Assembly: GCF_013868055.1 (NCBI RefSeq)
Contig: NZ_JACEOL010000002.1
Coordinates: forward strand, 96,590 to 160,589
From: Thermoactinomyces mirandus
GTDB taxonomy: Bacteria; Bacillota; Bacilli; Thermoactinomycetales; Thermoactinomycetaceae
DNA: 64,000 bases
Direction of reading: 5' to 3'
Positions 27,204 through 36,053 of the stretch are shown piece by piece. A model generated the notes under the pieces. That model ran no database searches, was not told the DNA's origin, and was given only the letters and a program-made list of their open reading frames with translations. Position 1 is the first letter of the stretch. Every line of letters starts with the position of its first letter. The position numbers and the translations under genes were made by a program.

Positions 27204-28475
27204 ATGGTGACCGATATCTTGATGCCTCAACTTGGGGAAAGCGTAACGGAAGGCACTATCTCAACATGGCTGAAAAAACCGGGTGATCCTGTTACAAAAT
27301 ATGAACCCATCTGTGAAGTAACAACGGATAAAGTGAATGCGGAAGTTCCTTCAACTTTTGACGGAACCATTACGGAACTCATCGCCAAAGAAGGAGAAAC
27401 GGTAGAGGTAGGACAATTGATCTGCCGGATTGAAGTAAGCGGTGAAGAGGCTGAAGAAGCAAAAGCGGAAACCCCGGTACCGTCAGAAGTGCCAAAACCG
27501 GCGGCAAACGAAAAAGACGATTCGCAGAAAAATCGTTACTCCCCGGCTGTGCTTCGACTGGCTCAGGAAAATGACATTGATTTGACACAATTGACCGGCA
27601 GCGGAAAAGGAGGCCGGATCACCCGCAAGGATGTGCTTCGCGCCATTGAAGAAGGAGTTGGCCAATCGAAGGCTGCTCAAGTGACCTCTGCGGTCATACA
27701 GGAAAAACCGGCAGAAGCGGAAAAGGATGTCAAAAAAGAGGCCGTAAAACCGGCAACCGATTCCGGAAATGTTTTGGAAAACGGCGATATTGAAATACCT
27801 GTATCGGGTGTCCGCCGCATGATTGCCAACCGCATGGTGGAAAGCAAACATGAAGCACCACATGCCTGGACGATGATGGAAGTCGATGTTACAGGGCTTG
27901 TTGAATTGCGCCATCGCATGAAAAAGGACTTCCAGGAGCGGGAAGGGGTAAAACTGACCTTTATGCCTTTTTTTATCAAAGCCGTTGTTGACTCTTTGAA
28001 AGAGTTCCCTTATCTCAATTCCGTCTGGGCAGATGACAAGATCATTCTGAAGAAACGGATCAATATTTCCATGGCTGCCGCAACGGATGACGCGTTATAT
28101 GTGCCGGTGATTCATGATGCTGATGAGAAAAACATCCTGGGACTGGCAAAATCTGTCCAAAATCTGGCTGAAAAAACGCGTGCGGGCAAATTGGAAGTTT
28201 CCGATATGGAAGGTGGAACCTTCACGGTCAACAATACCGGATCTTTTGGATCGATCCAGTCTCAACCGATTATCAACTCTCCGCAGGCGGCGATTTTATC
28301 TTTTGAATCAATTGTCAAACGGCCGGTTGTGATTAACGACATGATTGCGGTTCGGGATATGATGAACATCTGCATGTCATTGGACCATCGGATTCTCGAC
28401 GGATTGATGGCTGGAAAATTCCTGAAACGCGTAAAAGAACGTCTGGAATCTTACGGACCGGATACAAAGTTTTGA
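27204..28475 (+). CDS. bkdB: Branched-chain 2-oxoacid dehydrogenase E2, dihydrolipoyl acyltransferase
   Basis: 423 residues with classical E2 architecture. The N-terminal lipoyl domain carries the lipoyl-lysine in TTDKVNAEVPS (about residue 42). A proline/alanine-rich linker leads to the peripheral subunit binding domain (YSPAVLRLAQENDIDLTQL ... RITRKDVL, about 112-150), a second linker, and the catalytic domain with active-site SLDHRILDG near residue 395. One lipoyl domain only. ATG start with GAGGAGG. Last gene of the operon, followed by a hairpin terminator. Confidence 0.96.
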   Translation: MVTDILMPQLGESVTEGTISTWLKKPGDPVTKYEPICEVTTDKVNAEVPSTFDGTITELIAKEGETVEVGQLICRIEVSGEEAEEAKAETPVPSEVPKPAANEKDDSQKNRYSPAVLRLAQENDIDLTQLTGSGKGGRITRKDVLRAIEEGVGQSKAAQVTSAVIQEKPAEAEKDVKKEAVKPATDSGNVLENGDIEIPVSGVRRMIANRMVESKHEAPHAWTMMEVDVTGLVELRHRMKKDFQEREGVKLTFMPFFIKAVVDSLKEFPYLNSVWADDKIILKKRINISMAAATDDALYVPVIHDADEKNILGLAKSVQNLAEKTRAGKLEVSDMEGGTFTVNNTGSFGSIQSQPIINSPQAAILSFESIVKRPVVINDMIAVRDMMNICMSLDHRILDGLMAGKFLKRVKERLESYGPDTKF

Positions 28476-28487
28476 TAAATATTTCAG

Positions 28488-28514
28488 AGGGCACCCAGTG
28501 GAGACGGGTGCCTT
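28488..28514 (+). terminator. Terminator of the bkd operon
   Basis: GGCACCC (28490-28496), 9-base loop, GGGTGCC (28506-28512), flanked by an extra G-U and A-T pair, then TTCATT. Short T-run but a strong GC stem directly after bkdB. Confidence 0.7.
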
Positions 28515-28600
28515 CATTATGCAAACAGATGTAAGAATTTTAATGAAACGAATATATTTCCTTGTTTGCCTGCAAACTGGAGAGAATAAAAGAAACAGGA

Positions 28601-29005
28601 TCAGCCCTTTTTTACAGTAAATTTTTTGGCTATCAGGCACCATAATCCTGTGCTAACAAAGATCATCCCTGGAATGATCAGTGGGGAGAGAGAGTTTCCA
28701 CCGCTATAGGGCAACCTGGTTATCTCAGTATAAACGATGCCTCCCAAACATAAAAAACCTGTTAAAGCAAAAATCCATCCACTTCTTGCAGAATGAATTT
28801 TTATTTGTTTTGGAAAGGAAAAATAGATAGCAGACAACGTCAACACAAATAAAATCCAATACAGGGGGATGTAAGGATCCAGAGCCTCTGCAACACCTTC
28901 ATTAAAAATCGTATCACCGAATAAAACCAGTATAGATTCTCCCAGCAAGAACACAGTTCCCAGCCCATTTAACATAAATATAGTAGCAGTACTCCACTTG
29001 TTCAT
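28601..29005 (-). CDS. Hypothetical four-pass membrane protein
   Basis: 134 residues from ATG 29005 with GGAGG and a 7-base spacer. Four hydrophobic segments at roughly residues 10-30, 45-65, 75-95 and 105-125; the short loops carry few charges. No domain recognised. It is monocistronic, convergent with bkdB, with nothing in the neighbourhood to suggest a role. A longer start at 29023 is possible but lacks a binding site. Confidence 0.75.
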   Translation of the reverse strand: MNKWSTATIFMLNGLGTVFLLGESILVLFGDTIFNEGVAEALDPYIPLYWILFVLTLSAIYFSFPKQIKIHSARSGWIFALTGFLCLGGIVYTEITRLPYSGGNSLSPLIIPGMIFVSTGLWCLIAKKFTVKKG

Positions 29006-29208
29006 CCTGTTTCCTCCAAACATCTTTTTGTAAATTTTTTATTCTGATGCTGAAATTGGCAACAATAATGAAAACAAGTTACTCCATGAAAAGGGAATAT
29101 GCCTAGCATATTGTTTCCTGCTTCTTCCAGCAGGGGAAATAGAAGAAAAAACTCCAAAAATGAGGATGCGTTGCTTAAGTGTTTAAAAAAATATAGAGAG
29201 GATGGATC

Positions 29209-29334
29209 GTGAAGAAGTTGTCCGGCTTGCTGCTGCTTTTTCTGGGGTGTGTAAGTGTTTACGAGTTTTTCTCGCTGGTGACCAAAGAAACAGCACTCAA
29301 ACAGGGAACACTTCATGTAATGTTCAGACTGTAG
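29209..29334 (+). CDS. Tiny single-span membrane protein, 41 residues
   Basis: GTG start with GAGAGGATGG upstream. It encodes KKLSGLLLLFLGCVSVYEFF, one hydrophobic helix, then a polar tail KETALKQGTLHVMF. Size, binding site and a single clean membrane segment favour a genuine small membrane protein. A cysteine after the hydrophobic stretch (LGC) could also suggest a lipoprotein-like signal. No homologue recognised. Confidence 0.45.
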   Translation: MKKLSGLLLLFLGCVSVYEFFSLVTKETALKQGTLHVMFRL

Positions 29335-29346
29335 AAAAAAATATAC

Positions 29347-29529
29347 AAAGATGATTTTTAGGACTCTGTTCCGTCTTCGCCTTGCAAAGAAGGCATAACG
29401 CTTGAGCATTCCCTTCCAGGCGGGCTCAAAACTCGCTTGCGCTCAAACAGTTTCGTCCTCTTTCCCTGGAAGTGAACGCTTTCGCTTGAGAGCGGCATTG
29501 ACGCCGCTCCGCTTCTAAAAATCACTTTC
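29347..29529. repeat. MITE-like structured repeat with terminal inverted repeats
   Basis: The ends pair: AAAGATGATTTTTAG (from 29347) against CTAAAAATCACTTT (29515-29528), about 14 bp with one indel. Inside lie nested inverted pairs: GCCTT/AAGGC near 29380, CTTCCAGG (from 29412) with CCTGGAAG (29465-29472), and GAGCGGC/GCCGCTC around 29490-29508. No coding capacity is convincing. The pattern, about 180 bp, non-coding, with inverted ends and hairpins, is that of a miniature inverted-repeat transposable element or a structured intergenic repeat. Confidence 0.5.
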
Positions 29530-29744
29530 TCACACTTTGTCGACAAGCTGAAACATTCTATATAATGCTTTTCTTATAGTATCGCAAAAAAAAGAGGCCA
29601 ATAGGACCTGCATTCTTTAAAATTTTATTAAAATACAGAAAAAATCTTTGGATGGGCGTTTGGGACCGGGCACCTTATTTGTTATGTTTTTAAAACCAGA
29701 TCCGTAACCGGGTTGACCCGAATCGCGACTGGCATAGGGTTTTG

Positions 29745-29784
29745 CAAAAAATACAAGGTTCTCACCCTTATGGTGAAAACCTTG
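29745..29784 (-). terminator. Terminator of the 57-residue membrane protein gene
   Basis: CAAGGTT-c-TCACC (29754-29766), short loop, GGTGA-a-AACCTTG (29772-29784); on the minus strand the stem is followed by TATTTTTTGC. It begins about 20 bases after the stop of the small minus-strand gene. Confidence 0.78.
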
Positions 29785-29806
29785 CCAGAATCTTGTCCGG
29801 GGTTGA

Positions 29807-29980
29807 TTAAAGCCCGATAAAGAAGTCATACAGAGCCAGTACGGTAACTCCGGTGATTCCGAGCGAAAAAAGACCACCGAGAATGAGACCGGGTTTGTTC
29901 CCGGTTTTTTTGTTGTACCAGGTTCCCCAAAGGGCAAAAATACTGATTAATACAAGAAGTGGCACCATGAAGTAATTCAC
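29807..29980 (-). CDS. Small two-pass membrane protein, 57 residues
   Basis: GTG 29980 with GTAGGTG seven bases upstream. It encodes two hydrophobic helices (YFMVPLLVLISIFALWGTWY, about residues 3-22; and about 31-55, LILGGLFSLGITG) joined by NKKTGNKPG. A terminator follows the stop. The complete unit (binding site, frame, terminator) makes it likely real. No family recognised. Confidence 0.65.
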   Translation of the reverse strand: MNYFMVPLLVLISIFALWGTWYNKKTGNKPGLILGGLFSLGITGVTVLALYDFFIGL

Positions 29981-30075
29981 TTTTTTGCACCTACTTTCTT
30001 CATTGTATTAAATTAATCGTTTCAATTTTCAGTATAAACAAATATTTTGCCCTTTGAAAGATAGATTGCGGAAAA

Positions 30076-30172
30076 TCAGAACAGGAAAATGCTTGAGGCC
30101 AAAGATGTCGCAACCAGTGTAAAGATAATTAAATAAACAATCACCTTTATCCAGCTTGGTTTCAAAATCATT
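30076..30172 (-). pseudogene. Prli42-like tiny membrane protein gene, frameshifted
   Basis: Starting at ATG 30172 or TTG 30166 (GAGGTGA upstream) the frame gives KPSWIKVIVYLIIF. One base later, near 30118-30122, the continuation TLVATSLASSIFLF followed by TGA is in another frame. Joined, the roughly 30-residue product (basic N terminus, single helix, ending in F) has the look of Prli42, the stressosome-associated miniprotein of Bacillales and Listeria. A one-base insertion or sequencing error explains the break. Resemblance is by pattern only. Confidence 0.33.
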
Positions 30173-30314
30173 CACCTCAAAAACATATTTTAATCAACTT
30201 TTTTTTGCTTGTCCACGTTATTAATCATTGCAATTAGCAGTCCAAAGAAGCATAATATTTGATATATTAAAAAGTGAAAATGTTTTATACAATATTGAGA
30301 GGAGATTGTAAAAT

Positions 30315-31964
30315 ATGAAGAAAAAGACTTCGGAAGAAGAAGAACTATTCAAAAATTGGAAAGAAAAGACGGAGCGCCTTCTGCAAAAAAGACCGGAACG
30401 GAAAAACAGGTTTCAAACGTTATCCAATATTGAAGTTAACCGGGTTTATACAGAAGCGGATCAGCCAGGGGAAAGCCCGGGATTTCCGGGGGTTTTTCCT
30501 TATGCCCGCGGAATTCATCCAACCATGTATCGCAGCCGGTTATGGACAATGCGACAATATGCGGGATTTGGTTCGGCGAGGGAAACCAACAGGCGTTTTC
30601 GCTATCTCCTGGAGCAAGGGCAGACAGGATTAAGTGTCGCTTTCGACTTGCCCACACAAATCGGCTATGATTCCGACGATCCCATGGCCTCCGGAGAAGT
30701 GGGGAAAGTAGGGGTAGCTATCGATTCCCTTAAAGATATGGAGAAACTGTTTGAAGGCATTCCGCTTGATCAGGTAAGCACCTCCATGACAATCAATGCT
30801 CCGGCTTCCGTATTGTTGGCCATGTATATTGCGGTGGGTGAAAAACAGGGAGTCAGTTCCAGGGAATTGAGAGGAACCATCCAAAACGATATTTTGAAAG
30901 AATATATTGCCCGCGGAACCTATATTTTCCCGCCCAAGCCATCCATGCGCCTGATTACCGATGTGTTTAAATATTGCGCGGAATCGGTTCCGAAATGGAA
31001 TACGATCAGCATCAGCGGCTATCATATTCGGGAAGCGGGATCCACCGCTGTTCAGGAAGTCGCTTTTACGTTGTCTGACGGAATTGCTTATGTGGAAGCA
31101 GCCATTCAGGCCGGTCTGGAAGTGGATCAGTTCGCTCCCCGTTTATCCTTTTTCTTTAATGCGCATAATAATTTCTTCGAGGAAATTGCCAAATTCCGTG
31201 CAGCACGCCGGATTTGGGCCAAAATCATGAAAGAGCGTTTTCATGCGTCGAACGAGCGCTCGTTACAATTGCGCTTCCATACACAAACAGGAGGTTCTAC
31301 TCTAACGGCCCAACAACCGGATAACAATATTGTCCGTGTAACGCTGCAAGCTCTGGCAGCTGTATTGGGCGGAACACAAAGCCTGCATACCAATTCACGT
31401 GATGAAGCCCTGGCCTTGCCAACCGAAGAATCAGCCCGGATTGCCCTGCGTACCCAGCAAATTATCGCCTACGAAAGCGGTGTTGCAGATACCGTTGATC
31501 CATTGGGCGGTTCATATTATATCGAGGCCTTGACGGATCAGATTGAGCAGGAAGTCTGGCGCTACATAGAAAAAATTGATGAAATGGGTGGTGCCGTAAG
31601 TGCGGTTGAGCAGGGATATATGCAACAGGAGATTCATCGTGCGGCTTTGGAAACGCAAAGACGGATTGAATCGGGAGAAGAGATCGTGGTCGGAATGAAC
31701 CGCTATCAAATAGAACAGGAAACAGAACCTCAACTCCTGCGGGTAGACCCGTCAGTTGAGAAACAGCAATTGGCACAATTGTCAGAACTGAAAGCGAATC
31801 GTGACTTGTTGGAAGTGGAGGAAAAGTTGAATAGTCTTAAAAAGGCTGCCGAGGGTACCGACAATTTGATGCCTTATATTTTGGATGCAGTCAGGGCTTA
31901 TTGCACGGTTGGGGAGATCTGCCATGCGTTGCGTGAAGTTTTTGGAGAATATCGAGCTGTATAA
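30315..31964 (+). CDS. Methylmalonyl-CoA mutase large (catalytic) subunit, split type
   Basis: 549 residues: the TIM-barrel catalytic domain of methylmalonyl-CoA mutase without the B12-binding domain, which is encoded by the next gene. It isomerises (R)-methylmalonyl-CoA and succinyl-CoA using adenosylcobalamin. Signatures: [50 protein letters not shown] and [19 protein letters not shown] start preceded by GAGAGGAG. The same-strand followers are the small subunit, epimerase and carboxyltransferase. Isobutyryl-CoA mutase is a possible alternative in this family, but the neighbours favour methylmalonyl-CoA. Confidence 0.92.
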   Translation: MKKKTSEEEELFKNWKEKTERLLQKRPERKNRFQTLSNIEVNRVYTEADQPGESPGFPGVFPYARGIHPTMYRSRLWTMRQYAGFGSARETNRRFRYLLEQGQTGLSVAFDLPTQIGYDSDDPMASGEVGKVGVAIDSLKDMEKLFEGIPLDQVSTSMTINAPASVLLAMYIAVGEKQGVSSRELRGTIQNDILKEYIARGTYIFPPKPSMRLITDVFKYCAESVPKWNTISISGYHIREAGSTAVQEVAFTLSDGIAYVEAAIQAGLEVDQFAPRLSFFFNAHNNFFEEIAKFRAARRIWAKIMKERFHASNERSLQLRFHTQTGGSTLTAQQPDNNIVRVTLQALAAVLGGTQSLHTNSRDEALALPTEESARIALRTQQIIAYESGVADTVDPLGGSYYIEALTDQIEQEVWRYIEKIDEMGGAVSAVEQGYMQQEIHRAALETQRRIESGEEIVVGMNRYQIEQETEPQLLRVDPSVEKQQLAQLSELKANRDLLEVEEKLNSLKKAAEGTDNLMPYILDAVRAYCTVGEICHALREVFGEYRAV

Positions 31965-31982
31965 AAAAGAGGAGGAAAGAAA

Positions 31983-32396
31983 ATGAAACGGCCTATTCGT
32001 GTGTTAATTGCCAAACCAGGTCTTGACGGGCATGACCGGGGGGCGCTGGTGATCGCCCAGGCCTTAAGGGATGAAGGAATGGAAGTGATTTATACAGGAT
32101 TGCGACAAACTCCTGCACAAATTGCAGCAGCGGCCGTTCAGGAGGATGTTGATGTGGTTGGCTTGTCCTGTTTGTCAGGCGCACACAATGAATTGTTTCC
32201 TGAGGTCGTCCGTTTGCTGAAAGAACAGGGAGCGGGAGACATTCTGGTCATTGCAGGCGGTGTGATCCCGAAGGAAGATATCGCCTATCTGAAAAAACAT
32301 GACATTGCTGAAGTATTTACTCCGGGAACGCCAACCAAAGTAACCGCTGAGTTTATCCGGCAGGCCATTGTCCAAAAGGTGAAATCGTCAATATGA
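31983..32396 (+). CDS. Methylmalonyl-CoA mutase small subunit, cobalamin-binding
   Basis: 137 residues, a free-standing B12-binding domain. The cobalamin ligand motif GLDGHDRGA (Asp-x-His-x-x-Gly, residues 14-22), [17 protein letters not shown] and the [12 protein letters not shown] stretch contacting the nucleotide tail are all present. It completes the catalytic subunit encoded 19 bases upstream. ATG start with GAGGAGG. The end overlaps the epimerase start by 4 bases (ATGA). Confidence 0.95.
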   Translation: MKRPIRVLIAKPGLDGHDRGALVIAQALRDEGMEVIYTGLRQTPAQIAAAAVQEDVDVVGLSCLSGAHNELFPEVVRLLKEQGAGDILVIAGGVIPKEDIAYLKKHDIAEVFTPGTPTKVTAEFIRQAIVQKVKSSI

Positions 32397-32818
32397 GTTC
32401 AATCAATCCCAAAAAGATAAGTCATATCGGGATCGCCGTCAACAGCCTGGATGAGGTGATTCCATTTTACCGTGATGTACTGGGACTAGCCTATGAGGGT
32501 GAAGAGGCTGTTGAAAGCGAACAGGTTCGGGTTGCTTTTTTCCGGATTGGAGAGAGCAGGATTGAACTTCTGGAACCATTATCTGAAGAAAGCGCCATTT
32601 ATAAATTCCTGCAAAAAAAAGGCCAAGGAATCCACCATATTGCTTTGGAAGTATGCGATATAAAACAGCGGATATCGGACCTGAAACAGAAAGGAGTCCG
32701 AATGATTCAGGAAGAGCCCAAGGCGGGAGCGCATCAGATGAATATTGCTTTTCTTCATCCCGGGGCAACGGGCAAAGTCTTGTATGAAATTTGTGAACCG
32801 CAGCACAGGGAGGAGTAG
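32393..32818 (+). CDS. mce: Methylmalonyl-CoA epimerase
   Basis: 141 residues, vicinal-oxygen-chelate (glyoxalase-like) fold. It converts (S)- to (R)-methylmalonyl-CoA, linking the carboxylase product to the mutase. Metal ligands are visible in [13 protein letters not shown] (His near residue 10), [13 protein letters not shown] (near 80) and the late glutamate in [10 protein letters not shown]. Two beta-alpha-beta-beta-beta halves of normal size. Translationally coupled to the preceding gene. Confidence 0.94.
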   Translation: MSSINPKKISHIGIAVNSLDEVIPFYRDVLGLAYEGEEAVESEQVRVAFFRIGESRIELLEPLSEESAIYKFLQKKGQGIHHIALEVCDIKQRISDLKQKGVRMIQEEPKAGAHQMNIAFLHPGATGKVLYEICEPQHREE

Positions 32819-32824
32819 TCATCG

Positions 32825-34372
32825 ATGGATATGCATATGAAAATAGGTGAACTGTATAAAAGGCGCCGGAAAGTGGAACTGGGCGGCGGGGAAAAACGCA
32901 TTCGTGCCCAGTATGACAAGGGAAAACTGACGGCTCGCGAACGGATCGATTTATTGCTGGATGATGACAGCTTTGTCGAGTTGAACCCGTTTATCGAGCA
33001 TCGTGCTGTTCATTTTGGAATGGATCAAAAAGAAGCTCCGGGAGAAGGAGTCGTTACAGGATACGGGAAAATCGACGGACGTGACGTTTATGTATTTGCC
33101 CAGGATTTTACCGTTTTTGGCGGGGCATTGGGGGAAATGCACGCGCTTAAAATCGCCCGCTTGATGGATCTGGCGGTGAAAAACGGAGCCCCCATCATCG
33201 GGTTGAATGATTCGGGAGGGGCGAGAATTCAGGAAGGTGTTGTTTCGTTAGATGGGTATGGGCATATTTTTTATCGCAACTCCATTTACTCAGGAGTGAT
33301 ACCGCAAATTTCCGTCATCATGGGACCGTGCGCCGGTGGAGCGGTTTACTCCCCTGCGATTACCGACTTTGTGTTTATGGTAGAAAAAACCAGCCAAATG
33401 TTTATTACCGGGCCCAAAGTAATCGAAACCGTGACGAAGGAAAAAATTTCTTCCGAAGCGTTGGGCGGAGCCAAAGTTCACGCCAGCGTGAGCGGAAATG
33501 TCCATTTTACCGCGTCAAGTGAGCCGGAAGTATTGGAGCAGGTTCGCCATCTGGTCAGCTTTCTGCCGCAAAACCATAAGGAAGTTCCGCCGCAGGTTCC
33601 ATTTGAAGAAGAAGAGGACTGGATTGAAGAACTGGCCGAAATCGTTCCGGTAGAAGAGACAAAAGTATATGATGTGCGCAAAGTGATCAGACTGATTGTG
33701 GATCACGGGGATTTTATGGAAGTTCACGAACAGTTTGCCCGCAACATGGTAGTGGGATTCGCCCGGATTGCCGGACGGACTGTCGGAATTGCCGCCAACC
33801 AGCCGAAAGTGATGGCCGGCAGTCTCGATATTGATTCATCCGATAAACTGAGCCGGTTCATTCGTTTTTGTGACAGCTTCAATATTCCCATTATCACTTT
33901 TGAGGATGTGACCGGTTTCTTCCCGGGGGTTAATCAGGAACACCGGGGGATTATACGACATGGGGCGAAAATTCTCTATGCCTACTCCGAAGCAACTGTT
34001 CCCAAAATTACGGTTATTTTGCGGAAAGCGTTTGGAGGCGCTTATGTTGCCCTGAACAGCAAAGCAATCGGTGCTGACCTGGTTTTTGCCTGGCCAAGTG
34101 CGGAAATCGCGGTCATGGGCGCACAGGGGGCAGCCAATATTATTTTTAGCCGTGACATAAGAGAAAGCGATAATCCTGAACGGACCAGACAGGAACGGAT
34201 TGCCGAATATAAGGAAAAGTTTTCCAATCCTTATGTAGCAGCCAGTCATGGCATGGTGGATGATGTGATCGATCCGCGGGAAACAAGGCATAAACTTAAA
34301 CAGGCGTTAATTATGTTGCGAAATAAACAGGAACAACGGCCAGCCAAAAAACATGGTAACATTCCATTATAA
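32825..34372 (+). CDS. mmdA: Propionyl-CoA carboxylase beta / methylmalonyl-CoA carboxyltransferase subunit
   Basis: 515 residues with the duplicated crotonase-like carboxyltransferase fold. N-terminal: KGKLTARERIDLLLD, GLNDSGGARIQEGV, MGPCAGGAVYSPA. C-terminal: ITFEDVTGFFPGVNQEHRGI, RKAFGGAYVALNSK. It transfers carboxyl to or from propionyl-CoA, with biotin carrier and carboxylase subunits that are not in this window. ATG start after GGGAGGAG. A terminator follows. In Bacillus the homologue is YqjD. Whether it acts as propionyl-CoA carboxylase or as a decarboxylase subunit is not decidable here. Confidence 0.93.
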   Translation: MDMHMKIGELYKRRRKVELGGGEKRIRAQYDKGKLTARERIDLLLDDDSFVELNPFIEHRAVHFGMDQKEAPGEGVVTGYGKIDGRDVYVFAQDFTVFGGALGEMHALKIARLMDLAVKNGAPIIGLNDSGGARIQEGVVSLDGYGHIFYRNSIYSGVIPQISVIMGPCAGGAVYSPAITDFVFMVEKTSQMFITGPKVIETVTKEKISSEALGGAKVHASVSGNVHFTASSEPEVLEQVRHLVSFLPQNHKEVPPQVPFEEEEDWIEELAEIVPVEETKVYDVRKVIRLIVDHGDFMEVHEQFARNMVVGFARIAGRTVGIAANQPKVMAGSLDIDSSDKLSRFIRFCDSFNIPIITFEDVTGFFPGVNQEHRGIIRHGAKILYAYSEATVPKITVILRKAFGGAYVALNSKAIGADLVFAWPSAEIAVMGAQGAANIIFSRDIRESDNPERTRQERIAEYKEKFSNPYVAASHGMVDDVIDPRETRHKLKQALIMLRNKQEQRPAKKHGNIPL

Positions 34373-34385
34373 CATTAAAAAAAAT

Positions 34386-34431
34386 AAAAAGTGGCGAAAA
34401 AGTGGGAAACAAGATTGTTTGCCACTTTTTC
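34386..34431. terminator. Terminator after the mutase-carboxyltransferase operon
   Basis: AAAAAGTGGC (34386-34395) and GCCACTTTTT (34421-34430) form a 10-bp stem with a long 25-base loop; the stem's own T-run and A-run make it usable in both directions. Confidence 0.65.
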
Positions 34432-34735
34432 TTTGAAAAAACGGGATACGACAAAAGCAAAAATAATGGATAATGAAGGAAAAAAAGGAGGAAATTAAAC
34501 TTAAAAATTTAAGTTGAATAATGGTAAAATGATTATTGGACCAGAAGAAAGAAAAATTTTCTACAGGTATTGTCAGTTTTGGCTTTATAGTTTTAAACAT
34601 TTATTATGTAATTGTTTTAACTGATCACGGCAGTTTTCCGCCGGATCAGAGATCTTTTCAATTCCTTTCCAATCCGTTTCCGAAACCGCAGGCACCATAG
34701 ATTAAAAAATTTTTTCAGTGAATGGAGGAATTTAA
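34432..34735. other. Non-coding interval before the peptidase gene
   Basis: About 300 AT-rich bases with no gene. It contains a palindrome AACTTAAA-AA-TTTAAGTT near 34498-34515 and a hairpin CTGATC-ac-GGC...GCC-g-GATCAG at about 34620-34649. The second could be a regulatory or termination structure ahead of the peptidase gene. Confidence 0.5.
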
Positions 34736-35884
34736 TTGGTAGATCAACAACGACTTTTTGATGAATTTATTGAGCTTATTAAAACGGACAGCGAAACAGG
34801 TGACGAACGGGCGATCTGCGATTTGCTGAAAGGGAAATTGGCAGCACTCGGTTTTGAAGTTGTTGAAGATGATTCGGCTGAAAAAACGGGTCATGGGGCG
34901 GGAAATCTGGTAGCCACATTAAACGGTACACTGGAAGATGCCCCCATTATTTATTTTACTTGCCATATGGATACGGTTGCCCCGGGGAAAGGAATTAAGC
35001 CGACACTGAAAGACGGATATTTTGAGTCAGATGGGACAACCATTCTCGGAAGTGATGATAAAGCCGGTTTGGCAGCATTGATGGAAGGAATCCGTTTGTT
35101 GAAGGAACAAAATATTCCGCACGGTAAAATTCAGTTTGTAATTACCGCCGGTGAAGAATCCGGCCTGATGGGTTCCAGGCACCTGGATACAAGCCTGGTC
35201 GATGCCGATTTCGGTTTTGCGATCGATTCCAACGGACCGGTAGGAGAAATTATTGCCTCTGCTCCCGCACAGGCAAAAATTATCACTACTATTTATGGTA
35301 AAGCAGCCCATGCAGGGGTAAATCCGGAAGACGGCATCAGCGCTATTCAAGTAGCGAGCCGGGCCATTTCCAAAATGCGTTTGGGCAGGATCGATGCCGA
35401 GACAACAGCCAATATCGGTTTCTTCAAGGGAGGAACCGCAAGCAATGTTGTTCCGGAGAAAGCAGAGATCATTTCCGAGGCACGCAGCCGCAACGAAATC
35501 AAACTGAAAGCGCAAGTAAAACATATGGAGCAGACCTTCAAGGAAGTAGCTGAAGAGTTGGGAGCCAGAGCAGAAGTTGAGACCAGGTTCATGTATCCTT
35601 CGTACAAGTTTACGGAAGAGGATCTTGTTGTTCAAAAAGCAATCGCGGCTGTTGAAAAAATTGGCCGCACTCCCAAGGTTACGGTAAGTGGCGGAGGCAG
35701 TGACGCCAATGTCATGTCCGGTTATGGATTTCCCACGGTAAACCTTGGAATCGGTTACGAAAATATTCATACGACAAGTGAACGGATGCCGGCCAAAGAA
35801 TTGGTCAAGACGGTCGAACTTGTTGTTGCCCTGATTGAGGAAAGCGCAAATGTCCCCGCCAAAGGCGCTGAAGTCACCCCTTGA
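34736..35884 (+). CDS. M20 family peptidase, tripeptidase T-like (YqjE-type)
   Basis: 382 residues, cytoplasmic zinc aminopeptidase. First metal ligand in YFTCHMDTVAPG, bridging aspartate in LGSDDKAGLAALMEG, catalytic and metal glutamates in TAGEESGLMGSRHLD, and a dimerisation domain in the middle. The C-terminal GGGSDANVMSGYG and NIHTTSERMP are conserved. TTG start at 34736 with GGAGG seven bases upstream. In Bacillus the homologue YqjE also follows the carboxyltransferase gene. PepT-like is by similarity; substrate is not proven. Confidence 0.92.
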   Translation: MVDQQRLFDEFIELIKTDSETGDERAICDLLKGKLAALGFEVVEDDSAEKTGHGAGNLVATLNGTLEDAPIIYFTCHMDTVAPGKGIKPTLKDGYFESDGTTILGSDDKAGLAALMEGIRLLKEQNIPHGKIQFVITAGEESGLMGSRHLDTSLVDADFGFAIDSNGPVGEIIASAPAQAKIITTIYGKAAHAGVNPEDGISAIQVASRAISKMRLGRIDAETTANIGFFKGGTASNVVPEKAEIISEARSRNEIKLKAQVKHMEQTFKEVAEELGARAEVETRFMYPSYKFTEEDLVVQKAIAAVEKIGRTPKVTVSGGGSDANVMSGYGFPTVNLGIGYENIHTTSERMPAKELVKTVELVVALIEESANVPAKGAEVTP

Positions 35885-35970
35885 TCAAGGGTTACTGACT
35901 TTACAGTTTCAAACAGCCGCTGTTTGATGCCAAAACAGCGGAAATGCAAAATCACTTCCAAAGACAGGTT

Positions 35971-36004
35971 AAGAGAACCCTGATAGACATGGGTTCTCTT
36001 TTTT
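35971..36004 (+). terminator. Terminator after the peptidase gene
   Basis: AAGAGAACCC (35971-35980), 10-base loop, GGGTTCTCTT (35991-36000), then TTTT. Perfect 10-bp stem. Confidence 0.88.
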
Positions 36005-36053
36005 GTCATTCATATCGGGGCAGGACTCAAACTGTGTATATACCCATTCTGAA

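Noticed and set aside
29358..29546. A 62-codon minus-strand frame through the MITE-like repeat
   Set aside because: The frame follows from the repeat's hairpin sequence; no ribosome site, and inverted repeats explain the bases.
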